Source: Rhyzopertha dominica
Taxonomy: Eukaryota > Arthropoda > Insecta > Coleoptera > Bostrichidae
Direction: 5' to 3'
Assembly: GCA_025024175.1 (NCBI GenBank)
Contig: QCXZ01000064.1
Coordinates: 48,629,325-48,693,324, forward strand
DNA: 64,000 nucleotides
Both the position numbers and the translations under genes were made by a program. This document shows, in pieces, positions 1 through 11,114 of this stretch (positions within the stretch are counted from its first letter, which is position 1; every line of letters starts with the position of its first letter). A model generated the notes under the pieces. That model had not been told where the DNA came from and did not search any database. It saw only the letters and a list, made by a program, of their open reading frames with translations.

Positions 1-1089
1 AAGTTTTCCACAAGGAACATGATATTCTATGTATTAAGGGGCAGAGCTCGTGTTGACTAGGTATTACGTACCCGTCTTGCAGTATTAGAATATTTACTCG
101 GGGTTAGGAAGGGAGATAAACAGCTTTACGCTACTTCAATTGTTTTAAGAGGGGCGTTTACCTAGAGCGAATCGGGTCATTTTAAGCACCTACCGTTTTA
201 CGTTTTACCGAGTTATTCGAAACTTTTTCGAAGTGAAATTTCGACATTGCAATGACAAAAGATGTAGCTACAACGAAGAGTTCGAGTTTTTCTGAATTTG
301 GTACAGTAATGTAAATATTTGTTGTTATATTTTGCTTAAAAATGTGTATTTTTGGCGAGCTATTTCTCGAAAACTAAGGCACATAAACGAAAAAATCGAA
401 CTCCGCGTTGTAGCTACATATTTCTTTGTACACTACCAAAATCATGAGTAAAAACATTCAAAAAATCTAAAACCGCAAACCCTTTCGCGCGAGTCCGTCA
501 CGAGAGCAGAATGCAAATGCCCATCCTCACCAGGTCCGTCGCGTGGTATCCACTGAACAGTGAGCTAAGATACAATCCTGTCGGGAATGATCGAGAGGTA
601 TACGATCTATTCCGATATGACTGGATTTCTAAGATTGTATGTTTAATTAGTAATTACACGGGACAAGTTTGATGTTAAAAGCTCTTTCACATTAATTTAC
701 TGTCTGCCGAAGCAATGGGGAGGCGGAAGGAAAATTGTTATAAAAGTTCCTACAGAAATCATGCAGTTAGAATGAAATGTTATATAGTTCATATTTACAG
801 AAATAAATGGGTTATTCCATATTTTGAATAACCTGGTATAATATCATAGTAAGTTACTAATATCATGCTTACTGTTTTGTGCACACGTAGTCAGCAATTT
901 TCCGAATATTAGTTTAGCCCGTCTGTTGCTCGTACGATCTTTGCGCGATGTCTACCTATCGGCTACCCTCTTACGTCCCATGTCCCGCGGGTAATATGGG
1001 TTGCATAATTTACATTTCTGTCCGATCGCTCCAAGTAAATGCCCCTCTTAACTTTGTTGCACTTCCACTACTCGGAAACGATTTTGAGA
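1..1089. other. Non-coding stretch with one inverted repeat
   Basis: I recognise no gene here. The only structure seen is a pair of inverted arms at 261-293 and 387-419, about 33 bp each with a few mismatches, both built around GTAGCTAC(A), separated by about 93 bp. It may be the remains of a foldback transposon. The rest is AT-rich sequence without long open frames. Confidence 0.4.
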
Positions 1090-1247
1090 TTCATTCGTGA
1101 TCCCATTAATGAACGTGCGTGATATTTTATCGGGTTAACAGGCATATATAATATGAAATGAAAAAGTATTGCCGGTTTTGACCGGGATTTGAACCCGCGA
1201 CTTTTGAACACTAATCAAACGCTCTAACCACTGGGCTGTCAAGGCCC
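1090..1247 (-). mobile_element. tRNA-derived SINE, copy 1
   Basis: Read on the minus strand, the right part looks like a tRNA gene. It has a perfect polymerase III B box (GGTTCAAATCC, 1185-1195) and an A-box-like stretch around CCCAGTGGTTAGAGC. The acceptor region then runs into a non-tRNA tail (CGGCAATACTTTTTCA and onward) instead of ending. The same tail occurs at 1464-1536, and a related head plus tail occurs at 31966-32076. Repetition of head plus tail argues for a SINE and not a working tRNA gene. Tail boundaries are approximate. Confidence 0.6.
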
Positions 1248-1463
1248 TATTCAAAATCGAGGTCAAGGCGGCATATGTATATGATCAAAGTTACTATGTA
1301 ACGCTGCTGAACGCCATTCGGCGCATTTGCAGCTGAATCGTTCGTCGCTCAGTATTTACGAGCTTCGGAGCGTATAATTTGCTGCGGTGGCCAGATTATG
1401 GCAGCTAATTACAACCCAAATATATTATATATAGTGAAAGATAATTATTGCCTGAATTCGTTT

Positions 1464-1536
1464 TTAATGAATGTACGTGATATTTTATCGGTTTAACAGG
1501 CATATAATATATGAAAAGTAAAAGTATGCCGGCTTT
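1464..1536 (-). mobile_element. SINE tail fragment, copy 2
   Basis: About 70 bp closely matches 1108-1172 (shared core GTGATATTTTATCGG), the tail of the neighbouring SINE, in the same orientation. The tRNA-like head is missing: similarity stops just after GCCGGCTTT. It is a truncated copy of the same family. Confidence 0.55.
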
Positions 1537-1747
1537 CATGTGTAACATGTATGTTGCCCACAGTGATACCACAGAATAGCTAAATATTTCGTACAGTAGC
1601 GACAAACAATGAAATTGGTCACGTGTCTGATGTTTTTACTACCCGCAAAATGGCTGCTCCAAACTGACTGCTCGGTTTTAGCTGTTATTCTCGTTGTGTC
1701 GTCTTGTCAACGGACTTGTGTTTATATTCAAAAAGATTTAAATAAAC

Positions 1748-1837
1748 ATGAAAGTGAAGGGTGGTTTTTCGTGCGCTCTTTCGAAATGCAAAACAATAGT
1801 CACAATAACTTTTCACTTTGTCCAAATATACAAAACG
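1748..1837 (+). CDS. Possible THAP-like zinc-finger first exon
   Basis: A 30-codon open stretch starts at ATG 1748 and stops exactly before a donor-like GTAGGTATG. Its peptide has C-x4-C spacing (CALSKC) followed by a TFHF segment, which resembles the start of a THAP domain (C2CH DNA-binding domain of P-element transposases and relatives). No second exon with the expected downstream Cys and His residues was found, so this may be a remnant or chance. A longer frame (1609-1977, 122 codons) overlaps in another frame and resembles nothing I know. Confidence 0.22.
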
Positions 1838-1977
1838 GTAGGTATGTATTAATTTTTTCACATTTATTTTCCAAAAACAAGTACATTTGTTGGATCTTTA
1901 GCGCTAAAGACCGGGCATTTTGTTGTGACAGAGTAGATTTAGGACAAAATGACACACTCTTATTATACAAAAATTAA

Positions 1978-2601
1978 ACTCTTTCATTACACGATTTCAC
2001 AAGTAATTTACGAAACAGAATGCATAGCTGAATAGAGCATTCTTAAAAAAAACCGTGCTAACACACAATCTCAAAATAATCACTCGCGGATTTCCGATCG
2101 CTTTCGCTACTGTATGCGAAGTAAATGTCTGCACTGTGGTAATATTTAATGTGAATGATTTACGCTAAAGCGTTGCTTCTGAAGGTGGTCAGCTATATCG
2201 GTAACCAGAATATAGCGCGTTATGCAAAATTCATAACCCTTATTTATAATACTTGGGTAGGTCAAATTTGTTTCTCAATATGACATATTTTGACTTGCAA
2301 GATTGTATTATTATGTCATCAACGTCATCATATTTTTTTAATAGCAAGCCTTGTTTTTTTATTTTGTTTTTGGTAGTTCTTTGTATTGTCCTAATGAAGA
2401 AGTATCTTGCCTAACTGATTTCTCTGAGGAAAAAGGTCACATATGCCTTGAGACTTCAGTACGTACGAATGAAAAATTGAAACTCAAATACTACAATAGC
2501 TATTTCGGTTCGATATTTATCTGATTCATAAGTTAAAAAGAACATTTTACTACTACATTTTAAAACAAGCAAACACACTTTCCTGTGAGATGCCCAAACA
2601 C
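1978..2601. other. Non-coding stretch
   Basis: No gene recognised. Around 2420-2462 there is a CTGAGGA followed by an inverted pair AAGG/CCTT and then GAGAC, which faintly resembles a hammerhead core but lacks the GAAA box. Confidence 0.3.
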
Positions 2602-2609
2602 GTTTAGAT

Positions 2610-3257
2610 AAGGGTTGGCATGATTAAAACAAAATGTTTAAAACAGAATGTTTTAAACTTGTTTAAAACAACGCTTCTGTTTAAAACTTTGTTTTAAACA
2701 AATGTTTAAATCATTTGTATTAAACAGTGTTTTTTGCGACTATTTTGTCCAAGTTCCACCCTGCATTATTCCTCCTACTGGTCATTGTAATTGTTGAACT
2801 TTAAACTTTAAACACACAAAGTCGGTTCCTATTCTCTTTATTAAAGTTGATATTAGCTAAAATCAACCCAGTAACCAGTATGTGATTGGTCTGGATTTTA
2901 AGAACAGAGTTGATTATCGCTTAAAATAGAAAAGAAAAACCGGCTCATAATAACTAAAATTGTCGCGTAAATTCCGTACACATCGAATACGAATGACAAA
3001 TGACAACAGGCAATCGTAGTCACCTAGGGATTTTTAGACAACTGCTACGCTTTGCGTCATCTACCCGTATTTATTTTCACTAATACACATAGTAATTTGC
3101 TTGTGAGTGCATGTTTAAAACAGTGTTTAAAATGTTTTAAGCATGTTTTCAACTAAGTAAGAAAAAACATGTTTAAAACAATTTAAACATGATTAAATTA
3201 AAATAAACAGTTTGTTTTGTTTAATTTAAAATAAAAACATGTTTTTTGCCAACCCTG
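2610..3257. mobile_element. Non-autonomous hAT-type DNA transposon
   Basis: The ends are inverted repeats (left AAGGGTTGGCA, right the complement of CAGGGTTGGCA) flanked by the exact 8-bp duplication GTTTAGAT at 2602-2609 and 3258-3265. CAGGGTTGGC-type ends with 8-bp target duplications are typical of the hAT superfamily. Both subterminal regions are crowded with GTTTAAAAC-like palindromic motifs (2617-2745 and 3110-3250), which could be transposase-binding repeats. No coding region is seen, so it would depend on a transposase made elsewhere. Confidence 0.75.
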
Positions 3258-3265
3258 GTTTAGAT

Positions 3266-3563
3266 TGATAATATAAAGCTTCCGGGCTGGGCGGCCATGT
3301 TCGGTGTCTTCTTCCTTCTTCAGACGTCTCGGCTGCTAATGTGCCAGGCATCTCCAGTAGTGAGTTTGTGGTCGTGCACGTAAACGTCGCGGTGAACACG
3401 TTAACTGCTGGTTGGTTGCTTGTGGTTCCTTATTTATAGGATCTCCGTTCTAGTTTGCCGACGCCGAAAACACATGTGCATTACTGTGTCATGGTTAGGC
3501 ATTTTCTCCTGAAAGCGTTGCGAAGTACAAGAATTCAACTCCATTGTCTCTTATTATTATATG
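3266..3563. other. Non-coding stretch, possible decayed PLE end
   Basis: No coding content. On the minus strand around 3313-3362 a CTGGAGA, an inverted pair and GAGACGTC occur in the order of a hammerhead core but with substitutions in both boxes. It could be the decayed 3' end of a Penelope-like element. Confidence 0.2.
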
Positions 3564-3709
3564 TGTTGTATCGTACGAGTACCTAGCAAAGTTACTATAC
3601 AGCAGCGCACAACCCGAGGATAATAACTTTTTATAAGAGTTCTACATTTAGTTAGAAATGGCCACTTCGGGTTTTGCGATGCTCAGTACCGCATGTATTT
3701 GAAGATTAT
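3564..3709 (+). repeat. Left LTR fragment of Ty3/Gypsy element
   Basis: Starts TGTTGTATCG and matches 5616-5702 joined to 6966-7035 almost base for base (shared AGTACCTAGCAA, ACCCGAGGAT, GGCCACTTCGGG). Similarity stops abruptly at about 3709, and the reverse-transcriptase thumb follows within about 20 bp. The rest of the LTR, gag and most of the RT therefore appear deleted in one event. Confidence 0.7.
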
Positions 3710-3724
3710 TATTGCAAAATGCTT

Positions 3725-4212
3725 CTCTAACTTTAAAGCCGTTATATAAATTGTTACAGAAAAATGCCTAGTGGCAATGGACCCGCAAATGTCAAGAGTC
3801 ATTCGATAAAATTAAACAATCACTTTGTGCACCCCCTGTTCTAGCGCATTATAACCCAAACACTTTAATAAAACTAACAGTAGATGCGAGTGAATATGGT
3901 GTTGGCGCGGTGATTAGTCACGTATATCAGAAAAACATAAAAAAACCAATAGCGTTTGCCACTCGAATTTTAAACAAAGCGGAACGCCAGTTTTCTCAAA
4001 TTATGGCATAAAGAAATTTTATCAATATTTGTACGAAAAAAAAAAAGTTCTTGTTAATAACGGACCATAAACCGTTATTAGCAATTTTTGCGGCAAATAG
4101 GCTGCAAAGGTGGGCCCATAATATTCTTTCAGCATTTGATTTCGATATCTGGTATGTGAGTTCTAAAAACAATCAGGCTGATATCTTATCGCGTTTACCG
4201 GTGGAAACTGAA
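3725..4212 (+). pseudogene. Ty3/Gypsy pol: RT thumb and RNase H remnant
   Basis: Translated segments match the end of RT and the RNase H domain of Ty3/Gypsy polyproteins. In order they show LYKLLQKNA, SFDKIK, the active-site start LTVDASEYGVGAVI, KPIAFATR, then ITDHKPLLAIF and NQADILSRLP, which closes the domain. RNase H would degrade the RNA strand during reverse transcription. At least one frameshift lies near 4005-4045, next to a run of A, and the upstream protease and most of the RT are missing. The gene is dead. It is followed by the integrase remnant of the same element. Confidence 0.8.
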
Positions 4213-4487
4213 GAAAACGCGAAAGTAAGATTCCTTATTTGGATTATATTTGTGAATAGCATATTCCGCTCGATTTTAAGCAAATTCGAACGGAATCATC
4301 TAAAGATCCGGTTCTAAGTAAAGTTTCTATTTTATATAAATTACGGTTGGCCGCAAAAATTAAACTCTCCTGATCTTCAACCTTATTTTACTCGTAAGAA
4401 TGAGTTATCGATAACAAGGTTGTTTGATGTGGGGCTACAGAATTATCCTTCCAAATAAATTTAGAAACTCTTTGTTACAAGACTTAC

Positions 4488-5388
4488 TTTCCCCCACACA
4501 TGGGTATGACAAAAATGAAAGCATTCGCGGGTTCGTATATATTGTGGCCATCTATGGATTACGAAATACAACGCATTGCTCGAAATTGTGAATCGTGTGC
4601 CATTTTTTTCGAGTACTCCTGTTAAATCTGATCTCATACCGTGGAAATGGCCGAGTCAACTGTTACATGTTGACTTTTTTGGCCCGTGTCTTGACCATAA
4701 CTTCTTTGTAATTGAAGAGGCAACGTCAAAATGGATAGAATACTTTCAGGTTAACAAAATGACTTCGATTGTAGTAATACATAAACTCCGTGAACTTTTT
4801 GCCAGATTTGGATTGCCCTGTGAGTTATGTTCTGATTGTGCTAAATCGTTTACCTTGGATCAGTTTCAAAATTTCTTGAATAAGTGCGGTATAAAACATC
4901 TGGCTGGAGCTCCTTTGCATCCTGCAACCAACGATCAAGCGGAGAGTGCAGTGAAAATTTCAAAACGTGCTCTTTTAAAAGCTCGACATAGCGAGGATAC
5001 CAAAGATTTAAATTTAATTACGAAAAGAATTCTTTTTCATTATAGAAGCACAGCTCACTCCACAACAGGAGAATCACCCGCAAAAAAATTATTAGAGAAA
5101 AATCTTCAAACAAATTTTGACTTGCCATTACCATCTGTAGATAAAACCGTATATGAAAAACAGCAATTGCAGACAATACAAAGTCATAATAAAAAATCAA
5201 CAGCGGTGTTTTGAGCAGGAGACAGGGTGTGGGTGAGAGATTATGGGCCAAATACCGCTAACTGGTGTGCAGCAATTATAAAATCAGTGTTAGGCCGTAG
5301 GACGTTTTTGGTAAAATTAGAAAACGAAAATGAAATTTGGAAAAGACATTCAAATCAAATCAAGCACAATAAAACGGAAAAGCAAATG
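4488..5388 (+). pseudogene. Ty3/Gypsy integrase remnant
   Basis: This is the integrase part of the same pol gene. The zinc-binding region is partly readable (HPHMGMTKMKAF, then IARNCESC). The catalytic core has VDFFG (first Asp), LCSDCAKSF (second Asp, with Cys where Asn is usual) and NDQAES (Glu), i.e. the D,D-35-E layout. The C-terminal GDRVWV-like strand and the LGRR...WKRH end follow a stop at 5212. Frameshifts near 4600 and the stop show decay. The longest intact stretch is 4576-5214 (212 codons). Integrase would insert the cDNA copy into the host genome. Confidence 0.82.
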
Positions 5389-5602
5389 TAAGTATCTATT
5401 TTACCGCGATCAAACTTAGTGAAAAAAATGGTACTAGTAATAATAACAAAAACATTTCTGATAGGATATTAAGACGTCGTAGCCAAATTAAGCCGCCAGA
5501 CCGGCTACAGTTATAACTATTTAAGATATTGTTATACAGAATATTTTTTTTTGTCAAAAATGTTAATATAGCTCATGATATTGTAAATATGTACAATTAT
5601 TT

Positions 5603-5613
5603 AAGAAAGGAGG
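5603..5613 (+). other. Polypurine tract of the LTR element
   Basis: AAGAAAGGAGG lies immediately upstream of the right LTR start, the expected place of the plus-strand primer of an LTR retrotransposon. Confidence 0.6.
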
Positions 5614-5615
5614 TA

Positions 5616-5702
5616 CGTTGTATAGTACGAGTACCTAGCAAGGTTGTTATACAGCAGCGCAAAACCCGAGGATGATAACTTTTTATAAGAGTTCTATATT
5701 TA
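5616..5702 (+). repeat. Right LTR, first part (split by insertion)
   Basis: Matches 3564-3652 of the left LTR. It ends in GTTCTATATTTA (5691-5702), which recurs at 6966-6977, where the LTR resumes. The two parts were one LTR before the Penelope-like element landed in it. Confidence 0.75.
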
Positions 5703-5757
5703 TAATAAGATAATATTTTGTCGGATAGATCGTTGTCTCTTGAAAACACTGACAAAC
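5703..5757 (+). repeat. Left inverted arm of PLE
   Basis: Reverse complement of 6877-6931 with about two mismatches. It contains TTTTGTCGGATAGATCG. The RT reading frame begins right at its inner edge. Confidence 0.8.
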
Positions 5758-6239
5758 GTAGATGACACTTTTGTTATTTGGCCCCATGGTATAGAAGAGC
5801 TGGGTAGGTTTCTAAATCATTTGAACAGTCAAAATCCCGACATAAAATTTACTATGGAATTAGAAAGCAATGGTAGTTTACCTTTCTTGGATGTCAAAAT
5901 TTACAGAACAAACACTGGACAGTTAGGACACAAGGTTTACAGAAAACTAACACACACAGACAGATATTTACATGCCACATCTCACCACCCTCCTTCTCAA
6001 AAGAATAGTCTTATTAGGACGTTATTTGTTAGAGCACAAAGGATATCAGACGAAAGTTCTGTACAAAAAGAAATATATTATCTTAAATCAGCGCTAATGA
6101 GAAATGGTTATAGTAGTAAGAATATTTGGTCAGTTTTTAATAAAAGTGCTCATCCAAATCAAGTAAATTCTCAGCCACGACAAAGTAAATTGAAGTTGAG
6201 TTTGCCTTATGTACAAGGCCTTTCGGAAAAATTAAAGAG
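5757..6239 (+). pseudogene. Penelope-type reverse transcriptase, C-terminal part
   Basis: The frame opens at the palm motif (VDDTFVIWPHG; the Tyr before VDD reads Asn because it falls on the arm junction). It continues through LPFLDVKIYR, TDRYLHATSHHP and the thumb region to LPYVQG. This order is diagnostic of Penelope-like RTs, which copy RNA at a nicked target. A frameshift near 6240 separates it from the endonuclease, and the fingers and most of the palm are absent, so it cannot be functional. Confidence 0.8.
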
Positions 6240-6635
6240 GATGCTTCTAGAAAACATGATATTTTAGTTGTTGATAGTACATATAATAATTTAGATAAAA
6301 TTTTAAGTTCTACTAAAGATAAAGTACATTTAGAGAGTGAAGGTGTTTACAAAATTACTTGTTCTTGCGGCAAGTGTTACATAGGTCAAACTAAAAGAAA
6401 AGTAGGTACGCGTTTGAAAGAACACATACGTGCTACTAGGTTGCAACAGATAGATAAATCTTCCGTAGCTGAACACTCATATTTGACTAGACACATGATT
6501 GATTTTGATAAAACAAAAATTTTACATAGAGAAAAATATTATCACAAACGTCTAATAAAAGAAGCTATAGAAATTTGTAGGAATACTAATAATTTTAATA
6601 GGGATTGTGGAAATTATGAGTTAGGTGACATTTAG
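6240..6635 (+). pseudogene. GIY-YIG endonuclease domain of PLE
   Basis: Continues the element in the next frame. It has GVYKITCSCGKCYIGQTKR (GIY and YIG motifs with a Cys pair between them), R and KEH, then KSSVAEH, and ends in the usual NFNRDCGNYELGDI tail before a TAG. Penelope-type endonucleases of this kind nick the insertion site. The domain is complete and open by itself (ATG 6414 lies inside it), but its RT partner is broken and out of frame. Confidence 0.82.
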
Positions 6636-6830
6636 AAGGCTATTTTGTAGTTATCTTTTATCAAGTAGTTCGTGTATATCTAGTGGGCAGGTAGTTCCTT
6701 TTTCGTCGTTAGGTTCTTTTTTATCAGGTTGGCACGTTGTTTTTATGACGTCTCGCATCCTTGGTGATTTGTTTATTTACTTTCAAAATTTTGTTTGAAC
6801 TTGTGTCAGGCAAATTTTGAGGTTCTTCGT

Positions 6831-6862
6831 CTTTGAAAAAGATTACAGGTGTAATCGAAACG
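6831..6862 (+). ncRNA. Degenerate hammerhead-like motif in PLE 3' region
   Basis: A near-perfect stem (GATTAC-AGG-TGTAATC) is followed by GAAAC, as in hammerhead stem II plus GAAA. The left box reads CTTTGAAAAA instead of CTGANGA, so the core is probably inactive. Its place between the endonuclease stop and the right arm matches where such ribozymes sit in PLEs. Confidence 0.4.
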
Positions 6863-6876
6863 CCAGACTATTAATT

Positions 6877-6931
6877 GTTTGTCAGTGTTTTTAAGAGACA
6901 GCGATCTATCCGACAAAATATTATCTTATTA
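6877..6931 (-). repeat. Right inverted arm of PLE
   Basis: Reverse complement of 5703-5757. Together they could form a long hairpin around the element. Confidence 0.8.
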
Positions 6932-6965
6932 TATTATGGACGCTGAAAGCATTCACTCTCGTATA

Positions 6966-7035
6966 GTTCTATATTTAGTTAGAAATGGCCACTTCGGGTT
7001 TTGCGATGCTCAGTACCGCATGTATTTAAAGATTA
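6966..7035 (+). repeat. Right LTR, resumed part
   Basis: Starts with the duplicated GTTCTATATTTA and matches left LTR 3641-3709. Beyond 7035 the left copy is deleted, so the true right end of this LTR cannot be set from the window. Confidence 0.7.
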
Positions 7036-9966
7036 TTCGTTCCGTTAATATATATCTAAAGTTTAGCAAGTGTTTTCTTACTCAAAACGTAACAATATGT
7101 ATGTATATGTCGGCGGCGGCGCATTTTGTGAACCACGGGATTACTCATGATCGGAATACGTCATTGATGTCGTAACTTTAAAGATCTGTGAACACCCGTC
7201 TACTTGAATATATTTTATGCACATAAATATTTGAAAATTTTAAGATGGAAGTAAATAAGGATACAAAAGCACAGCACCAAATTTTGCGTCTTTTTTTACC
7301 GATACATATACAAACGAATAATCAGCTTTTTTAATAAAGTGTACGCGAAAAAACGATATTATGGAATAATCGATAAGAAATTCTTTATGACAAAATCTTG
7401 AAAGTCAAGGAATCCTGTTAATTGTAAGCAAAATGCATATTGTCGAAACTGTTTTCCATGAACAACATGCCTAGATACAGTACGAAGACTTCATGATTTG
7501 CAACAGAAATGTCGCAGAGGCGTACGTTTATATACTAAACATAGTCTTATATTTTGGCAGAAAGTGGTCGCATATTAAGCTCTTACTCTTGCATTTTGAA
7601 GTTTTTGGGTACTTTTGTTTTCTCGAACATATTTAAATTAAATATGATCCTACCTATACTGATTCCGCTTGATACAAGTGAATTAAAAATTAGTACAGAT
7701 TGGCGTGCTAGTATGTATATAAAATGTTATCAGACTTGCGTATTGGAACACTGCTACCACCTGTTATGTAAGATTTAAATTCGTTCACTATGGGCGTAGC
7801 TAGAAAAGTTTAAATTACTTTTGGCAAAATTGCTTTCTTCCGCTTCCCATTTCTAAAACAGTTCTGTTTAATGTTATTAACAAAAAACAATGGCCTGTCA
7901 ATTTTTAAGGACGGTAAGGTATTAACACGAAACAGTCCTGCTTGCCCGTGTAATTATGTTTTAGCTATGCAAAGGGCCATATATCTGCAGCGTTTAAAAC
8001 ATGAATGCCAACCAAACCCACGATCAGCAGTTAAAGTCACTGCAATACATTAGTCAAAACATATCCAACAGCTGTTCGACGTATTGTAGCCATTAATCCT
8101 GCTCCTGATGACTTATTCACGTGCGTTTCGGGTAAATTGTGGGATCATTTGTAACTCGTACAGATCCAAACTATCCCGGCAAGTTGACATGAATGATAGA
8201 TGGACACAGAAACCGCTCATGCTGTAGCTGTGCATGCCTACTGCAAAAGCTATTTTAATTGTTCCTAATAAGTATGATGAGATTCCAGCCTATGCATATT
8301 TCTAAAATTGTTTTTATTCAATTTCTTTTTGTTAGACGCATTTTCCATGATCGTTTAATAAAAAGTCTGTCGTTGTTTATTAACAGAAATAATTATTTGA
8401 AATCACGAAAAGTGGTCGGTTAAACGGTGCTGGCAAATACTCTTAGAATAGAACTCAAACCATTGTATCCAAAGTTTCCTATGCAACTCTATGCAAATGG
8501 AATCTCTACTTAATGTTAATCGTCCAAAACGTTTCGGCTACTGTGTTTAAAAGGAAATCCTCGAAAAGTAGGTATCCGAGGAGTTGAGAGTAAGTAGTCA
8601 TGCCTCTGCATTTATCACCGTGCAACTGAAAAAGATAAATACCACCTCCCGTTTTTAAATTTAATGTATTAAGTATTAAAATAGGCTGTAAGCTAAGCAA
8701 AGAACTCAAGTTTTCCCGGACAAAAAGCTGTTGCCCCTTAAAAATTTAGAATAGATTTTTTTTCATTAAATAAATAAATAAATGATACATACCTATATTT
8801 TTATTTAAAAAAAACAAACAATTTTATTTAAATTCTAATAAAAGCATATATTTAGAAATAATCATATATCATAACAGAATACAGACAATCAGTCTGTACA
8901 GAATAATAGAAATTATTTAAGAAACATCTGCACCTAACCACAAATTGTTAACTATTAAAAATGGGTAGGTGAAATTTTCTATTAATTAGGTACCTATTTA
9001 ATACATCCATGTTTTATTCACATTTATATAGCCAAAATGCAGCCCACAAACTTTATTTTTATTTTTTAGAGAGAATGAGTTATACTAAGATAAGATACGT
9101 AAAATTAAACATCTTCTAGGCCAAATAAGGTGATTTTTGGCAATTATATTTCAAAAATTCTTAGCTCCGTTTAAACTAAGACTGCAAGTATGCAGTGTAA
9201 AATTTATGTTATGTCAACCAAATTGACCATTTCTGTTAGACTTAAAATATAGGTTTACGAGGATTTTTTGTTACAGTACGGGAAAATGATAACAGTAAAG
9301 TAATTTTCACTGGAAATGTTTTTTTTATTAACAACAAGCCTTCTGAATGAAGACAATGCTTCAAGCTTAAACGGTGCGTAGGTGACAACTACTAAATATA
9401 CGCTAGGATAGTTTGTCCACTAACTCTCTCCGTTATTAGTAGCTTCAGCATTTGTTTTATCCTATGTTTGCGCGATTTAAAAGGAATTCATTAGAAGTCA
9501 GTTTGCTCTGAGATTAGTCCGTCATTTTGATTTGATTAGTTCGTGTTCAGCATCAAGGAAACAAGTGACTACAAGTGTTGCTAGTTCACCTTATTATACA
9601 TACTGTGAGATGCGATATCGTCGCGAGATAAGGTCATCTGGTGTGGTGCGGTTTTGCATGCGTTGTAGAGTAAACTAACTTGATTTGTATAGGTTGACAT
9701 TAATTATGAATTTTGAATATACCATTGTCAAAACTGAATTTTATAACTTTTCCTCTCGACTTTCACAATACACAGTTCAGAATCGCATAAGTAACGTCCA
9801 CTTCCTAAATAAGTCGTCGTAAATTATTCTTTCCATTTCTACATAGAGTTAATAACCTCAAGCAGCTCATCTAGCAATTTTACCCCTTCCATCCTAACGA
9901 GAAATGTACTTTATAGACTGCAGTGTCTCTAAGGTATATAATGTGATGCATATCTTTTTTTTTCAG
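7036..9966. other. Non-coding stretch upstream of the receptor
   Basis: The first part may hold the rest of the right LTR. Short open frames (6879-7175, 7554-7778, 7871-8053, 8506-8709) have no recognisable domains. Several AT-rich low-complexity stretches occur near 8755-8830. A splice acceptor (polypyrimidine run plus CAG) ends at 9966, so at least the last part is probably intron or 5' region of the receptor gene. Confidence 0.4.
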
Positions 9967-9991
9967 ATTTCATCTAAAGGTGAAACCAGTC

Positions 9992-10167
9992 ATGAACATT
10001 ACATCAAACAACGTGTCGTCCAGAATAGGTCTTGAAACAACTGCGATCGAGAATCCCATTTCAGACAGAGATGAAGGTTTAGCTCGGATAGAGGTCGCCA
10101 CGTTGGCAGTAATCTTCATAGTAACAGTGATAGGCAATACAGCAGTACTCATTGCATTGTGGACCAG
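9992..10167 (+). CDS. Oxytocin/vasopressin-like (inotocin) receptor, exon with TM1
   Basis: First recognisable coding exon of a class A G-protein-coupled receptor that would bind an oxytocin/vasopressin-like peptide at the cell surface. The exon starts after a strong acceptor (T-run plus CAG, 9953-9966). The chosen start is ATG 9992, because the frame upstream of it has no ATG. The extracellular N-terminus has two N-glycosylation sites (NIT, NVS). Transmembrane helix 1 follows, with the conserved GN (VIGNTAVLIALW). It ends at a GTAATT donor after two bases of an Arg codon, and that phase fits the exon at 11115. The pair is separated by a 947-bp intron in which I see no gene. Confidence 0.82.
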
Positions 10168-11114
10168 GTAATTCTACAAAATTAAAAATTATATATGTAG
10201 TTAACAAATGATCTAGCAGTAACTAATTCAATAACAAAAAAAAATTAATGACTGCAAAATTTGTTTGGTTAAAAATAATGGTGGAGGCGCCAGGTGACAA
10301 ATTATTACATCAAAATTTTACGTACTGAATAAATGAACAACAAACTCATCCTCTGTTTTATTCGTGTCCATAATTATTTGTTGAACTACATACGCGGTCC
10401 TGTGTTTCAGTACTATAACCTAAATAAATTTTCACTATCATATACGGAATTAAGTATTGAATTGACTATTTTTTATGTCAAAAATTTTCAGTTTTTTGTT
10501 TCTTAATATTCTCATACTGATTTTGGGTTGTTCCTCTGCCGTTCGCGTTTATAAATGCACACAAAATATTCGGCTTAGGTCTACGCAAAAGTATCGTTGT
10601 GATGATAGAATCAAAAGCGTCACATAATTTTATGCTGCTTTGTTGAGATAACGATGTAGCGTACGTCGCAATATAGCAATCACGAACCGGTAACAGATAT
10701 CATAATTGATATTGTGTTGACACACCAATGCCTAAAATCGATTTGGAATATGTTTATATTGAAAGCAGTATACGCAACATAATGGCGTAGTGAAATCATT
10801 TATGGAGGCTTTGTTTTTAACCGTAGTATCGGTATCTACAAAGTAATTCAATGCTGAAATTTTAATTTTGTTTATAATGAAGAGCTTAATGCCAGTGCAT
10901 ACCAAATTGAAAATATTTTTATAAAGCATTGCCGGAAACACATATTTTTGTCCCTCCAGTAAATAATCCTGTATATTGTCGTAGCTCACATTTGAATCTT
11001 TATTGATCATTGAATTTTCAATGTATATCTGAGAAATTTCAAACGAAAACCTAATAAGTATGCATGTGACGATTTACGCTTTAAAAGCATAAACATCGAG
11101 TTTTTCTTCTTCAG

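Larger units (their letters stand above)
5703..6965 (+). mobile_element. Penelope-like element inserted in the LTR
   Basis: A 1.26-kb insert is flanked by the exact 12-bp direct repeat GTTCTATATTTA. It carries the end of a Penelope-type RT, a GIY-YIG endonuclease, and inverted arms 5703-5757 and 6877-6931 (55 bp, about two mismatches). The 5' end is truncated at the RT catalytic motif: the left arm runs directly into the VDD residues. Inverted terminal copies are a known outcome for Penelope-like elements. About 34 bp (6932-6965) lie between the right arm and the target duplication. Confidence 0.8.

Noticed and set aside
1164..1247. tRNA gene on the minus strand
   Set aside because: B box and tRNA-like head are present, but the 3' side continues into a tail that is repeated elsewhere, and the arms do not close into a clean cloverleaf. 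Called a SINE.
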